Assembly (NCBI RefSeq): GCF_032490495.1
Contig: NZ_JAVYJB010000002.1
Coordinates: 124,001 to 188,000 of the forward strand
Length of the DNA: 64,000 nucleotides
From: Pilosibacter fragilis
Lineage (GTDB): Bacteria > Bacillota > Clostridia > Lachnospirales > Lachnospiraceae
Reading direction: 5' to 3'
How positions within the stretch are numbered: the stretch's first letter is position 1; every line of letters begins with the position of its first letter. The notes under the pieces are model-generated. The model saw only the letters and a program-made list of their open reading frames with translations. It searched no databases and was not told the origin of the DNA. Below, piece after piece: positions 50,686 through 59,715 of the stretch. The position numbers were made by a program, and so were the translations under genes.

Positions 50686-51531
50686 TTACGCGTGAATGCT
50701 CTGGATATAATCCAACAGCGCAAATTCACTGCTCTTATTCGCTTTAAAGAGCGTTCCGATCTCCTCGCCCTTTAAGATCCGCCACATAACTTCCAGATCG
50801 TCCGCGTTGGCGATCACCATGTCGGCTCCGCTCTCCGTCGCGATCTTTGCCGCATGGAGCTTCGTCGCCATTCCACCGGTTCCCACGTCACTTCCTGTGG
50901 TTCCCTTACCCATAGCCATAAATTCATCGGTAAGATCATCCACCTGGCTGATGAACTTCGCGTCCGGGTTTTTCTTCGGATCGTCGGTGTAGAGGCCGTC
51001 GATATCGGAGAGAAGGAATAGCAGGTCGCCTTCCACGAGGGCTGCAACGATGGCAGACAGTCTGTCGTTATCACCGAATTTAATTTCATATGTAGATACG
51101 GTATCGTTCTCATTTACGATCGGCACCGTTCCGAGCTTTAAAAGTTCATTGAACGTGTTCTTCGCGTTCGTGCGGGAGGTATCATCCAGGATCGTCGCCT
51201 TTGTGATCAGGATCTGTGCCGCAGTCTGGTTGTACTCGGAGAAAAGCTTCTGGTACACCATCATGAGACGTGCCTGGCCCACAGCTGCGTATGCCTGTTT
51301 CTCGGCAACCGTCTCCGGTTTCTTTCCGCCGAGAGTCTGGCGTCCTGTGGCGATGGCACCGGAGGAAACAAGGATCACTTCTTTTCCCATGCCTCTCATG
51401 TCACTGATGATGCGGACAAGCTTCTCGATCTTTGCAAGATTCAGATCGCCTGTCTCCGCGTGTGTCAGTGAAGAAGATCCGATCTTGATCACGATTCTCT
51501 TTTTATCTTTTAATAATTCTCTCTCTGTCAT
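50686..51531 (-). CDS. proB: Glutamate 5-kinase
   Basis: 281-aa amino-acid kinase performing the first step of proline synthesis. KDKKRIVIKIGSSSLTH (residues ~6-22), LVSSGAIATGRQTLG, IVNENDTVSTYEIKFGDNDRLSAIVAALVEGDLLFLLSDIDGLYTDDPK (~135-185) and GTGGMATKLHAAKIATESGADMVIAN are diagnostic. It lacks the C-terminal PUA domain found in E. coli ProB, as in many Firmicutes. SD AAAGGAG precedes the ATG. Confidence 0.97.
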   Translation of the reverse strand: MTERELLKDKKRIVIKIGSSSLTHAETGDLNLAKIEKLVRIISDMRGMGKEVILVSSGAIATGRQTLGGKKPETVAEKQAYAAVGQARLMMVYQKLFSEYNQTAAQILITKATILDDTSRTNAKNTFNELLKLGTVPIVNENDTVSTYEIKFGDNDRLSAIVAALVEGDLLFLLSDIDGLYTDDPKKNPDAKFISQVDDLTDEFMAMGKGTTGSDVGTGGMATKLHAAKIATESGADMVIANADDLEVMWRILKGEEIGTLFKANKSSEFALLDYIQSIHA

Positions 51532-51597
51532 ATGAAAAGTCTCCTTTCAGCGGAATCCTCAGTGCTATTTAACGCACTGCTGACTGTTTACGTTTGA

Positions 51598-53205
51598 CTA
51601 CCTGACCGCCGCATATCGCTTTATGATCTCTTCCGCAACCTTCAGGCCGTCCATGGCCGCCGATGTGATCCCCCCGGCGTACCCGGCTCCCTCGCCGCAT
51701 GGATAAAGCCCTTTCAAACTGCTCTGAAGGCTCTCATCGCGGCAGATCCTGAGCGGTGATGACGTACGGCTCTCGATTCCCGCAAGGACAGCATCGGCAC
51801 GGTCAAACCCTTTGATCCGTCTTCCGAACTGTTCCATTCCTTCCAGAAACGCTCCGTTTAAGGCCTCTGGCATCAGCTCCCGCAAGTTCGCGAAGGAGAA
51901 ACCTCCGCAAAACACAGGATTTACGTCTCCCAGGGCCACCGTCGGTCGGTTCGCGGCGAAATCGCCGTAGAGCTGGATCGGGATCTTTCCTCCGCCGAGG
52001 GCGAACGCACGCTCTTCCAGGCTTCTCTGGAACGCGATGCCGCCCAAAGGTCCTGCTTCCGGGAAATCCGCCGGGGTGATAGCCACGATCAGGGCACTGT
52101 TCGCGATACCGCTGTCTCTCTTAAAATTGCTCATTCCATTGACAGCGAGATGTCCCTTTTCTGAGGACGCGTTCACCACCATTCCGCCCGGGCACATGCA
52201 GAATGAATACACACCGCGGCCGCTGGTGGTCTTTGCCGTCACTTTATAGGGCGCCGCTCCGAGCTTTCCGGCGTCCTCCATTCCATACTGGTTCTTATTG
52301 ATCTGCGCCTGGGGGTGCTGGATCCGGAGTCCCACCGCGAACGGCTTCGGTTCCATAAAGACCTTCATCCGATCAAGCTCCGCGAACAGGTCTCTCGCAC
52401 TGTGTCCTACGGACAGGATCACATGATCTGTCTCAATCACAGCGCCATCTGCAGTCATCACGCCGGTGACTCTTCCATTCTCTTCCAGAATTTTCGTGAC
52501 TTCCGTCCGGAAATGCACCTCTCCGCCGCCGGCGATGATCCGGTTTCTTATATTTTTAACCACACCCCGCAGCACATCTGTTCCGATATGTGGGGCATGG
52601 TCGTAAAGGATCGAAGGATCGGCTCCCATCTCCACAAACGTGGAGAGAACTTTCCCGTTTCTTCCCGAGGTATCCTTTACCAGTGTATTTAACTTTCCGT
52701 CGGAGAATGTTCCGGCTCCGCCCTCTCCGAACTGGACGTTGGATCGGATATCCAGGGCCTCATCCCCGTTCTTCCAGAAATCTTCTACTCTTTTCGTCCT
52801 CTCCTCCACGGCATCTCCCTGCTCCAAAAGGATCGGAGCGCAGCCGTTCTCGGAGAGTGCCAGGGCCGCGAACATTCCGGCAGGACCGGCGCCGATGATC
52901 ACCGGGCGCTTTTTCATTTCCGCAGTTCCGTGCTCCGGGTACGCATATGGACGGAAGCCTTCGGCCCGGATGTTCTGGTTCGCCGCCTTTTTGATGACAG
53001 TACCTTCTCTTTTACTGTTCGCGAGCATCACATCTACAATATAGCTGAATAACAGCTGCGGCTTCTTTCTCGCGTCGATGGATCTATGGACGATCCTGAT
53101 CTCCCCGATCGCCGATTCATCGACTTTTAGAAGCTTTGCCGCCTTTTTCTTTATGGCCTCTTCCCCGTGGTCCACGGGAAGTGTGAGCTGATTGATCCGG
53201 ATCAT
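51598..53205 (-). CDS. FAD-dependent dehydrogenase of the COG2509 type
   Basis: 535-aa flavoprotein with an N-terminal ~95-residue appendage (IRINQLTLPVDHGEEAIKKKAAKLLK), a Rossmann dinucleotide motif VIIGAGPAGMFAALALSENG (residues ~100-120) and the conserved QFGEGGAGTFSDGKLNT block. The C-terminal block GLYPCGEGAGYAGGITSAAMDGLKVAE closes the FAD fold. The reaction is unknown. The ATG at 53205 has AAAGGA 12 nt upstream. Its first ~87 nt overlap the 3' end of the preceding flavoprotein gene in another frame. Confidence 0.85.
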   Translation of the reverse strand: MIRINQLTLPVDHGEEAIKKKAAKLLKVDESAIGEIRIVHRSIDARKKPQLLFSYIVDVMLANSKREGTVIKKAANQNIRAEGFRPYAYPEHGTAEMKKRPVIIGAGPAGMFAALALSENGCAPILLEQGDAVEERTKRVEDFWKNGDEALDIRSNVQFGEGGAGTFSDGKLNTLVKDTSGRNGKVLSTFVEMGADPSILYDHAPHIGTDVLRGVVKNIRNRIIAGGGEVHFRTEVTKILEENGRVTGVMTADGAVIETDHVILSVGHSARDLFAELDRMKVFMEPKPFAVGLRIQHPQAQINKNQYGMEDAGKLGAAPYKVTAKTTSGRGVYSFCMCPGGMVVNASSEKGHLAVNGMSNFKRDSGIANSALIVAITPADFPEAGPLGGIAFQRSLEERAFALGGGKIPIQLYGDFAANRPTVALGDVNPVFCGGFSFANLRELMPEALNGAFLEGMEQFGRRIKGFDRADAVLAGIESRTSSPLRICRDESLQSSLKGLYPCGEGAGYAGGITSAAMDGLKVAEEIIKRYAAVR

Positions 53206-54553
53206 ATGTATGTTTTTTCCTTTCCTGTTTTCCCTGGGTCCTGTTTCCCTCCGCACCGGAAAACGTCATCGTTTTTCCTGCTGCACGGCTGTTTTTTAAA
53301 TACCCGGGAACGATTCCTGCTGCCACATGGCATCCGGCTGCGTACCCGGAGGACCATGCCCACTGTAAATTATATCCGCCGCAGATTCCATCTACATCCA
53401 GGAGCTCCCCGACTATATAAAGGCCGGGAACACGTTTCGACTGCATGGTCTCCGCTTCTATCTCTGCCGTGTCGACACCACCGGTGCAGATCTGGGCCTG
53501 TTCAAAGGAATTTGTCTCCTTCACCGGGATCTTAAATTCCCGGATCGTGGCACCCAGACGTTCCAGCTCCTCCGATGTCAGAAGACCCGCTTTTTTGTCC
53601 GTCTGGATCTTCGCCGCCTTCAAAAGCACCGACGCTAATTTCTTATTAAAAATACCGCTTAAAAAGTCCTCCGCCGTTTCCCCGGAAAGGACTTCCCGCT
53701 GTTCTCTCAAGAGATACCGGACCTTCGTCTCATCAAGATCCGGCAGAAAATTTAAAGATGCCAGAACTTTCTTTTTCTGGTCCAGCAGTTTTGCGGCGTA
53801 CCGGCTCACCTGAAATACCGGAATGCCGGAGATTCCGTAGTCTGTAATCTGCAGTTCCCCGCGGTCCTTTGCTGCCGTCTTTCCATCCGCCGTCTGGATG
53901 CTCACAAGGGCATCCACCCGGACACCGGACGCTTTTGGGAGAAGATCTCCCTCACAGCGGAGCTGTACGAGCGCCGGGAGAGGCTTTATGATCCGGTGTC
54001 CGAACTGCTTCGCCAGCTCATAGCCGCTACCGTCGGATCCGGTAGCCTTTGCTGCCTTCGATCCACAGGCGAGGATCAGGAAATCCCCTGTGAAGGTTCC
54101 CAGATTCGTTGTGACCTCAAAGTGTTCTTTTTTTCTTCCCGCCTTTTCCACTTCGCACCCGGTGACGATCTTAACGCCGGCTCTTTTCGCACCCCTTAAA
54201 AGTGCATCCAGAACCGTCTGCGCCTGACCGGACATAGGGTAGACATATCCGCCGCGGTCCATGGTCAGGACTCCGAGATTCCGAAAGAACGCGACTGCTG
54301 CCTTCGGCGGGAAATTTCGGATCGCAGTCCCCCAAAAGCCCTTTTCATCGCTCCGGTAGAAGGACGGATCCATATAGAGGTTCGTCAGATTGCATTTTCC
54401 GTTTCCTGTGGACAGGATCTTCTTTCCCGGACGGGCCGTGTGCTCGATTACTGTAACAGCCGCGCCCTGCTCTGCCGCCGTGATCGCAGCCATAAGTCCC
54501 GATGCGCCGCCGCCGATAATGATTCCTTTCCGTCCTCTAAAGTTCTCCGCCAT
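53117..54553 (-). CDS. HI0933/BaiN-like flavoprotein with C-terminal extension
   Basis: 478-aa NAD(P)/FAD-dependent oxidoreductase of the COG2081 type. IIGGGASGLMAAITAAEQGAAVTVIEH (residues ~11-37), PGKKILSTGNGKCNLTN (~43-58) and the C-terminal GLYIVGELLDVDGICGGYNLQWAWSSGYAAG are diagnostic. BaiN of Clostridium scindens, in bile-acid metabolism, belongs here, but other members have unknown roles. After the usual end (~residue 423) there is a basic, low-complexity tail of ~55 residues, and the gene runs 89 nt into the next gene. The tail may be real, or may arise from a lost stop or frameshift. Confidence 0.85.
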   Translation of the reverse strand: MAENFRGRKGIIIGGGASGLMAAITAAEQGAAVTVIEHTARPGKKILSTGNGKCNLTNLYMDPSFYRSDEKGFWGTAIRNFPPKAAVAFFRNLGVLTMDRGGYVYPMSGQAQTVLDALLRGAKRAGVKIVTGCEVEKAGRKKEHFEVTTNLGTFTGDFLILACGSKAAKATGSDGSGYELAKQFGHRIIKPLPALVQLRCEGDLLPKASGVRVDALVSIQTADGKTAAKDRGELQITDYGISGIPVFQVSRYAAKLLDQKKKVLASLNFLPDLDETKVRYLLREQREVLSGETAEDFLSGIFNKKLASVLLKAAKIQTDKKAGLLTSEELERLGATIREFKIPVKETNSFEQAQICTGGVDTAEIEAETMQSKRVPGLYIVGELLDVDGICGGYNLQWAWSSGYAAGCHVAAGIVPGYLKNSRAAGKTMTFSGAEGNRTQGKQERKKHTYDPDQSAHTSRGPRGRGHKEKGGKASKSR

Positions 54554-54884
54554 TCTTTTTCTCCCTGTCTCCGGTTTTTCCTGTGATCTGAGACCGATTT
54601 CCAGACTTTAAGACTTCTACCCCAGTATCAAACAATTCCTTAACTGTTCAGCACCCTCACAGTTACGTGCAAAATCCATTCCAGCTCGGCTCCGCCGATG
54701 GGACTTTCGCTTTCCGCCGCCAAGTTTTCTTACGGTCAGCGCAGCAAGTGCGCAGATCTGCCAGGCAATTACACAATTTTTATACTAGTATATCGACCTG
54801 ACGCAAAAATTTCAAGTAGTAACTGTTCCGCATCTTACCCATTTCAGGCAAAAAGTACCTCAAATTGACTTTCCGGGCGAAATT
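54554..54884. other. Interval upstream of the HI0933-like gene
   Basis: Contains element B2 (54640-54772) with imperfect direct repeats, then a further GTAACTGTTC motif at 54819-54828 that resembles an element end, and the upstream AT-rich region after the BofC-like gene. No coding sequence seen. Confidence 0.55.
54640..54772. mobile_element. 133-bp miniature inverted-repeat element, copy B2 (degenerate)
   Basis: Same length and core (AGTTACGTGCAAAATCCATTCC; CTTACGGTCAGCGCAGCAAG) as 48319-48451, same orientation, but with many substitutions. The internal stem changes from ATCAGC/GCTGAT to CTCGGC/GCCGAT, a paired A-T to G-C change with pairing retained. Flanking ACAATTCC (54632-54639) and ACAATTTT (54773-54780) match at 6 of 8, an older target duplication. 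Confidence 0.7.
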
Positions 54885-55295
54885 TTAACTGCTGTAAGAC
54901 TCCAGATAACTGAAAATTTCAGCCATTGTCGGAAACCAGATCCCCGTCATCAGCCGCTCCTGCTCCTCCGCCGGGAATTCCGCCAGGGGCATATGGGTGA
55001 AGAGGTCTGTGGTCTCCTGTCCTTTATCATAAACGATGAGATAACCTTCCTCCGCCACAAGGAAATACCGTTCCTCATCCTCCGCCACGGTCTGATTTTC
55101 AACCTGCTCCATATTCAAGACCACATGGATCTCCTCTTTTGTCTCCTTCGCAAATACCGGTTCCTCCACAGATTCCTGCATCTGTACCTCTTCCGCCCTC
55201 TGGGCTTCCTCCCCGACCGTCATGAGAAACAATGTGATCAAGCTCGCGGATGTCAGTAAGAAAAAGAAAAGAAAGCAGGATACATACTTTTTCAT
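54885..55295 (-). CDS. BofC C-terminal-domain-like membrane-anchored protein
   Basis: 136-aa protein with an N-terminal signal/anchor segment (KYVSCFLFFFLLTSASLITLFLMTV, residues ~3-27), a glutamate-rich linker and a C-terminal region with YFLVAEEGYLIVYDKGQETTDLFTHMPLAEFPAEEQERLMTGIWF, which resembles the BofC C-terminal domain of forespore regulators of pro-sigma-K processing. The similarity was judged by eye only. SD AGGAGG precedes the ATG. It follows a lipid II flippase-like gene. Likely a sporulation protein, but this is an inference. Confidence 0.55.
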   Translation of the reverse strand: MKKYVSCFLFFFLLTSASLITLFLMTVGEEAQRAEEVQMQESVEEPVFAKETKEEIHVVLNMEQVENQTVAEDEERYFLVAEEGYLIVYDKGQETTDLFTHMPLAEFPAEEQERLMTGIWFPTMAEIFSYLESYSS

Positions 55296-55417
55296 AGGAA
55301 TATTCCTCCTTTGAAAGTATTATCTGCTTTCTTTTCTATTTTTAAACACATAAAAACCAAATTTTTGTCCATGCACTGACAGTCAGCTGTCCCGGTTTAT
55401 TTCTGTACTTTCCGCCT

Positions 55418-57082
55418 CTACATCAGATGCAGTTTTCTGAACACTCTCAGGAGCTTCGTTCCGCCCGGCATCGTCTTTAACTCTGCCGCGGACAATGCCC
55501 CAAGCTTAATAAGCAGCACGCCATAAACAACTACTGCGATCATCATCGCAAACAACGTAGAAATCGCGTTGCTCTTCACCGCGAGATGCGCGAGCTGGTA
55601 GGAACCGAAGGTGAAGATTCCCATCACCGCGGAGGCGATCACCGGAATGATCACCGTTTTCTTCATCTCCTGCCGGTAGCCGAGAAGCTTCCGGATTGAT
55701 CTCGCGTTCATCAAGACCATGAAGAGCGCGAACAGGATATTCGAGAATACCATGCTGTAGATTCCCATGTGGAATCCGAGAGCCATGATCTCCAGGGCGA
55801 TCAGGTGAAGCACCAGGGAGATCACCGCGTGGAAGATCGGAAGGCGCATTTTATCGATGCCCTGAAGGATCGCGTTTGTGACCGTGGACACGGAGTAGAA
55901 TACCACCGCAAGGGAACCGTAAATCGTCATCCGGATCGCCAGGGAATTATCCCCGGAGAACAAAAGGTTGTTTACCGGTCCCGCAAGCACCGTGAGTCCC
56001 ACCGTAGACGGGATCGCAACGATACAGGAGAACCGGATCGCGGATGCCACGCGCTCTCTCACAAGTTTCTTATCTCCCATAGCCACCGCCCTTGATACGG
56101 ACGGGATCAGAGAGGAAGAAAGGGCATTTGAGATCGCCATCGGCACGTTGATCAGCAGATGGTATTTTCCTGTATACACACCCCAAATGGAGGCAAACTC
56201 ATCCCCCTGTCCGAGAGTCTTAAAATTGTACGCAAGGATTCCGTTGTCCAGCACGCTGTTTAAGTTGTAGATCGCGGAGCTCAAGATGACCGGAACTACC
56301 GTGAAGAACAGGATTCTTGTGATGTCCCTGTAGCTCTCCAGGATCTCCGTCTGGTCTCTCCTGATCTGGCGCTTTCTCATCTTTGCGCAGGCTGCAAATA
56401 AAAACAGCAGGAAGATCAATGCGGTAAACGCGCCCGCACCTGTACCGATGGTGCCGCCGGCAGCGCCCCAGGCGTTGGAATATCCGTCTCCCGTCTGATT
56501 CTTTAACACTTCTGTCTTTAACGCCTCGTTAAAGAGGAAGCTTCCCGCCGCAACGCTGACGATGGCGTTTACGATCTGCTCAAAGACCTGGGAAAAGGCG
56601 GTGGGCACCATGGTGCCCTGTCCCTGGAAATATCCGCGGAACACGCCGAGATAGGCCATGATCCATACCGTCGGGGCTAATGTCCTTAGCGCGAATGCCG
56701 CATAGGGCATAAAAAATACGTCTTTCGCGAAGAAATCAGCACCGAACCAGATCACCGCAGCCGCAAAGGCACCCACGATGGTGGCATAACAGAGCGCCGC
56801 GCGTAAGATTCTCGCTGCGTTCCGGTACTGCTTTCCCGCAAGTCTCGCGGAAACCATTTTCGACACAGCGAGCGGCAGGCTGTAGGATGAGAGAAGCAGT
56901 GCAATATTGTATACATTAAATGCTGTTCCGTAATATCCCATTCCTTCATCGCCGATGATGTTGATCATCGGAATACGGTAAGCGATTCCGATGATCCTCA
57001 CGACGATAGATGCCACTGCCAGGATACTTCCCTGGACAACGAAATTGGATTCCTTTTTCTTTTTCTGTCTGTTACTTTCCAT
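55418..57082 (-). CDS. MurJ/SpoVB-like (YtgP) lipid flippase
   Basis: 554-aa membrane protein of the MOP/MATE polysaccharide-flippase group with ~14 hydrophobic segments. FVVQGSILAVASIVVRIIGIAYRIPMINIIGDEGMGYYGTAFNVY (residues ~14-58) is typical of YtgP/SpoVB; YtgP is a B. subtilis MurJ for lipid II export, while SpoVB serves cortex synthesis. Length favours YtgP (~544). The start overlaps the stop of the DUF3048 lipoprotein gene by 11 nt. Close to sporulation genes, so a cortex role is possible. Confidence 0.85.
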   Translation of the reverse strand: MESNRQKKKKESNFVVQGSILAVASIVVRIIGIAYRIPMINIIGDEGMGYYGTAFNVYNIALLLSSYSLPLAVSKMVSARLAGKQYRNAARILRAALCYATIVGAFAAAVIWFGADFFAKDVFFMPYAAFALRTLAPTVWIMAYLGVFRGYFQGQGTMVPTAFSQVFEQIVNAIVSVAAGSFLFNEALKTEVLKNQTGDGYSNAWGAAGGTIGTGAGAFTALIFLLFLFAACAKMRKRQIRRDQTEILESYRDITRILFFTVVPVILSSAIYNLNSVLDNGILAYNFKTLGQGDEFASIWGVYTGKYHLLINVPMAISNALSSSLIPSVSRAVAMGDKKLVRERVASAIRFSCIVAIPSTVGLTVLAGPVNNLLFSGDNSLAIRMTIYGSLAVVFYSVSTVTNAILQGIDKMRLPIFHAVISLVLHLIALEIMALGFHMGIYSMVFSNILFALFMVLMNARSIRKLLGYRQEMKKTVIIPVIASAVMGIFTFGSYQLAHLAVKSNAISTLFAMMIAVVVYGVLLIKLGALSAAELKTMPGGTKLLRVFRKLHLM

Positions 57083-58202
57083 AAATCTCAGCTTTACTGT
57101 ACCTGTCTGCGCCTACAATGCAGATCCAGGTCTTTCCTTTGTTAAGCATGACTTCCTTTCCTTCAGAGTCATAGTAGCGGGTCGGTCCGAAGTCCCCGTC
57201 CTTCTTCCAGGACACAGGAACGCACTTTCCGCCTGTAAATACATAACCCGCTCCACCCTTGTGAACGTTGATATTGAGATAATCGGTGCTGGCGTAATGT
57301 CCCCACTCCACATACTGGAAAATGACATTATTGACCGCAATCTGCCCGCCGTCGCCGTTGTGCTTTCCGCCGTACTGGAAACGGTGATACTTTCCGTCAC
57401 TCTCATTGTACTCGAACCACGGATTATTCATCGTGTAGGACGGGTAGAACTTGTACGCGTCCTTCGCGTCGGATTCCGCCGGGACATACGCATTCTTCGA
57501 GAACTGGAAATGTCCCGTGTAGGTATCGCTGTAGGAAGTGCGGTAGCCCAGCTGGCCGATGGTCTTATTTAATTTCGCGCCACTTGTATAGGCGTTATGC
57601 GGTGCCTTCTTGTCCTTTGTGCGGTAGAACGCATTTCCGCCTGTGCCATCGACACCGTTGATGTTGTCCACACTTTTCAGATACGGAACTGCGAAGGTGC
57701 TCTGTCCGTAATGGGCATAGATCGCATCGTACTCTCTTGCGAAATATGTATAATAGGTACGGCAGCTTCTGACGGAACCGATCCGCTCGATATCATCATA
57801 GTCCTCGAAGATCGCCATGTAGCGGTTCATATCGCCCTCCACCGGCGCCTCGTAGACCACATCTGCCCGGTTGATGCCGTACTGAGGCAGGGATGCCTTA
57901 TCATTGCTCATCATGACCGCGACAGGCCGTCTGTTGGCCTTCGCCACGTCCACCATCTCACCGGTCAGGTAACTCTGGATCTTTCCGTCGACCTCTTTGC
58001 GCTCCTCCGGGCCTTCCGGCTCCGTCTCCGCCTCCGTCGTCGGTTCTGTCTCAAGAACGATGGTCTTCGTCTCTTCCGGCGTCTCTGTGGGCGCCTCCGT
58101 TGTCACAGCTGCTTCCTCAGCCTTCTTTCCGCACCCGGAAAGAGCTGCCGCTGCCATCATGATTCCAATACCAATAATAAATGCTCTGCCCCGTTTTCTC
58201 AT
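57072..58202 (-). CDS. DUF3048 (YerB-like) lipoprotein
   Basis: 376-aa exported lipoprotein. The type II signal sequence with lipobox ALSGC places the lipidated Cys at residue ~24; a Thr/Glu-rich linker (~residues 25-70) follows. The DUF3048 core includes NRRPVAVMMSNDKASLPQYGINRADVVYEAPVEGDMNRYMAIFED and SVRSCRTYYTYFAREYDAIYAHYGQS. B. subtilis YerB shares the domain; its function is unknown. It overlaps ybeY by 4 nt and the flippase gene by 11 nt, so it is coupled to both. Confidence 0.9.
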   Translation of the reverse strand: MRKRGRAFIIGIGIMMAAAALSGCGKKAEEAAVTTEAPTETPEETKTIVLETEPTTEAETEPEGPEERKEVDGKIQSYLTGEMVDVAKANRRPVAVMMSNDKASLPQYGINRADVVYEAPVEGDMNRYMAIFEDYDDIERIGSVRSCRTYYTYFAREYDAIYAHYGQSTFAVPYLKSVDNINGVDGTGGNAFYRTKDKKAPHNAYTSGAKLNKTIGQLGYRTSYSDTYTGHFQFSKNAYVPAESDAKDAYKFYPSYTMNNPWFEYNESDGKYHRFQYGGKHNGDGGQIAVNNVIFQYVEWGHYASTDYLNINVHKGGAGYVFTGGKCVPVSWKKDGDFGPTRYYDSEGKEVMLNKGKTWICIVGADRYSKAEIYGK

Positions 58203-58696
58203 CTCCTGTAACCCCTCCGTTCCAGAATTTCTCTCTGCATGTCCTCCATCTGGATCCGCTCCTCATCCTCCATATGGTCGTAGCCGGATAAATGAAGCAT
58301 GCTGTGCGCTACTAAGAATGCCAGCTCTCTCGTCTGAGAGTGGCCATACTTCTCAGCCTGCTCTTTCACCTTATCCACGGAAATTACGATATCCCCCATA
58401 AGTAATTCCCCTGTATCCGGGTCGAAGTATTCCTCCGGCGTCTCTTCCAGATGGGAAAAGTCGCCCGGTGTCTCAAAATCACACATCGGGAACGACAAAA
58501 CGTCTGTCGGGTTGTCAATCCCGCGCATATCAAGGTTGATCTGGTGGATCCCGGCATTATCCGTAAGGAGGACATTCACCTCCGCGTCATACGGGCATTC
58601 TACATAATCCAGGGATTCCTCGATCACGTTTTTAATGATCTCTTCGTACGGAAGATCCAGTTTTTCCTCCGCTTCGTACTCCACTGTCACTGTCAT
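58199..58696 (-). CDS. ybeY: Endoribonuclease YbeY
   Basis: 165-aa metal-dependent RNase for 16S rRNA 3' maturation and ribosome quality control. The zinc motif is AHSMLHLSGYDHMEDEE (three His, ~residues 128-145; the usual Gly after the first His is Ser here). DNPTDVLSFPM is the second conserved block. It is coupled to phoH, its standard partner, by a 4-nt overlap. Confidence 0.95.
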   Translation of the reverse strand: MTVTVEYEAEEKLDLPYEEIIKNVIEESLDYVECPYDAEVNVLLTDNAGIHQINLDMRGIDNPTDVLSFPMCDFETPGDFSHLEETPEEYFDPDTGELLMGDIVISVDKVKEQAEKYGHSQTRELAFLVAHSMLHLSGYDHMEDEERIQMEDMQREILERRGYRR

Positions 58697-59715
58697 CTCT
58701 GTTCCCGTCCTTCCCGGCCGCTTTTTCCATGTTCCGTGTAAGATCTTCTCTCCGGTTTCTCACGGCCTTCATATTCATCATATGCCTTTACGATCTTCTG
58801 GACAAGCGGATGTCTTACCACGTCCTCGTTGGAGAACCGGCAGATTCCGATATCGTTGATATTCTTCAGTACCTTAAGCGCCACGTCGAGGCCGGATACC
58901 TGGCCTGCAGGCAGATCCTTCTGGGACTGGTCGCCGGTGATGATGACCTTGGAACCGAAACCGATCCTTGTAAGGAACATTTTCATCTGTGCCTGGGTCG
59001 TATTCTGGGCCTCATCCAGGATAATAAAGGCGTTATCTAAGGTACGTCCGCGCATGTAGGCGAGAGGCGCCACCTCGATCAGGCCTTTCTCTGAATTGTG
59101 AAGATAGCTGTCCGCGCCCATGATCTGGTAGAGGGCGTCGTAAAGTGGGCGCAGGTACGGATCGATCTTGCTCTGAAGGTCGCCCGGAAGGAAGCCTAAT
59201 TTCTCTCCCGCCTCGATGGCCGGACGTGTCAGGATGATCCTGCCCACCTCTCCATTCTTAAAGGCCTGGATTGCCATGGACATGCCAAGATACGTTTTTC
59301 CGGTTCCCGCAGGTCCCACGCCGAACACGATCATTTTTTTCCGGATCAGATCGATATACTGCTTCTGTCCCAGTGTCTTCGGTTTTACCGGTTTTCCATT
59401 TATGGTGTGACAGATGATATCGCGGTCCAGGGAAAGCATTTCCGTGTCCTTATCTTCAAAGGAAAGAGCCAGAGCGTAATCCACGTTCTGTTCCCCGATC
59501 TCTTCGCCCCGCTTCGAAAGCTCCAGAAGCGTCGAAAACACGCTCTTGGCACGTTTTACGGCATGATCCGGTCCAATGACCTTGATCTCCCCATCCCGCG
59601 CCACCATGGATACGTGAAGCGTCCGCTCGATTTTCTTCAGATAACTGTCAAACTGTCCGCAGACCTTCCGTTCATGCTCTGCAGGAATGTCTATGATTGT
59701 CTCAATGATGCTCAT
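58693..59715 (-). CDS. phoH: PhoH family ATPase
   Basis: 340-aa PhoH-like P-loop ATPase with Walker A FGVGPAGTGKTYLGMSMA (residues ~132-149) and Walker B AFIILDEAQNTT (~234-245). N-terminal KH-like region (~1-90) precedes it. Thought to be an RNA-related ATPase, partner of YbeY. It overlaps the end of yqfD by 14 nt. The C-terminus is basic and gly-rich (GKSGREGREQR). Confidence 0.95.
   Translation of the reverse strand: MSIIETIIDIPAEHERKVCGQFDSYLKKIERTLHVSMVARDGEIKVIGPDHAVKRAKSVFSTLLELSKRGEEIGEQNVDYALALSFEDKDTEMLSLDRDIICHTINGKPVKPKTLGQKQYIDLIRKKMIVFGVGPAGTGKTYLGMSMAIQAFKNGEVGRIILTRPAIEAGEKLGFLPGDLQSKIDPYLRPLYDALYQIMGADSYLHNSEKGLIEVAPLAYMRGRTLDNAFIILDEAQNTTQAQMKMFLTRIGFGSKVIITGDQSQKDLPAGQVSGLDVALKVLKNINDIGICRFSNEDVVRHPLVQKIVKAYDEYEGREKPERRSYTEHGKSGREGREQR

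Noticed and set aside
51560..51579. Hairpin CAGTGC/GCACTG before proB
   Set aside because: No T-run on the minus strand and no repeats elsewhere; not enough for a terminator or repeat call.
54819..54835. Another B-family terminus
   Set aside because: Only about 10 bases match, so it may be a coincidence or a very short relic.
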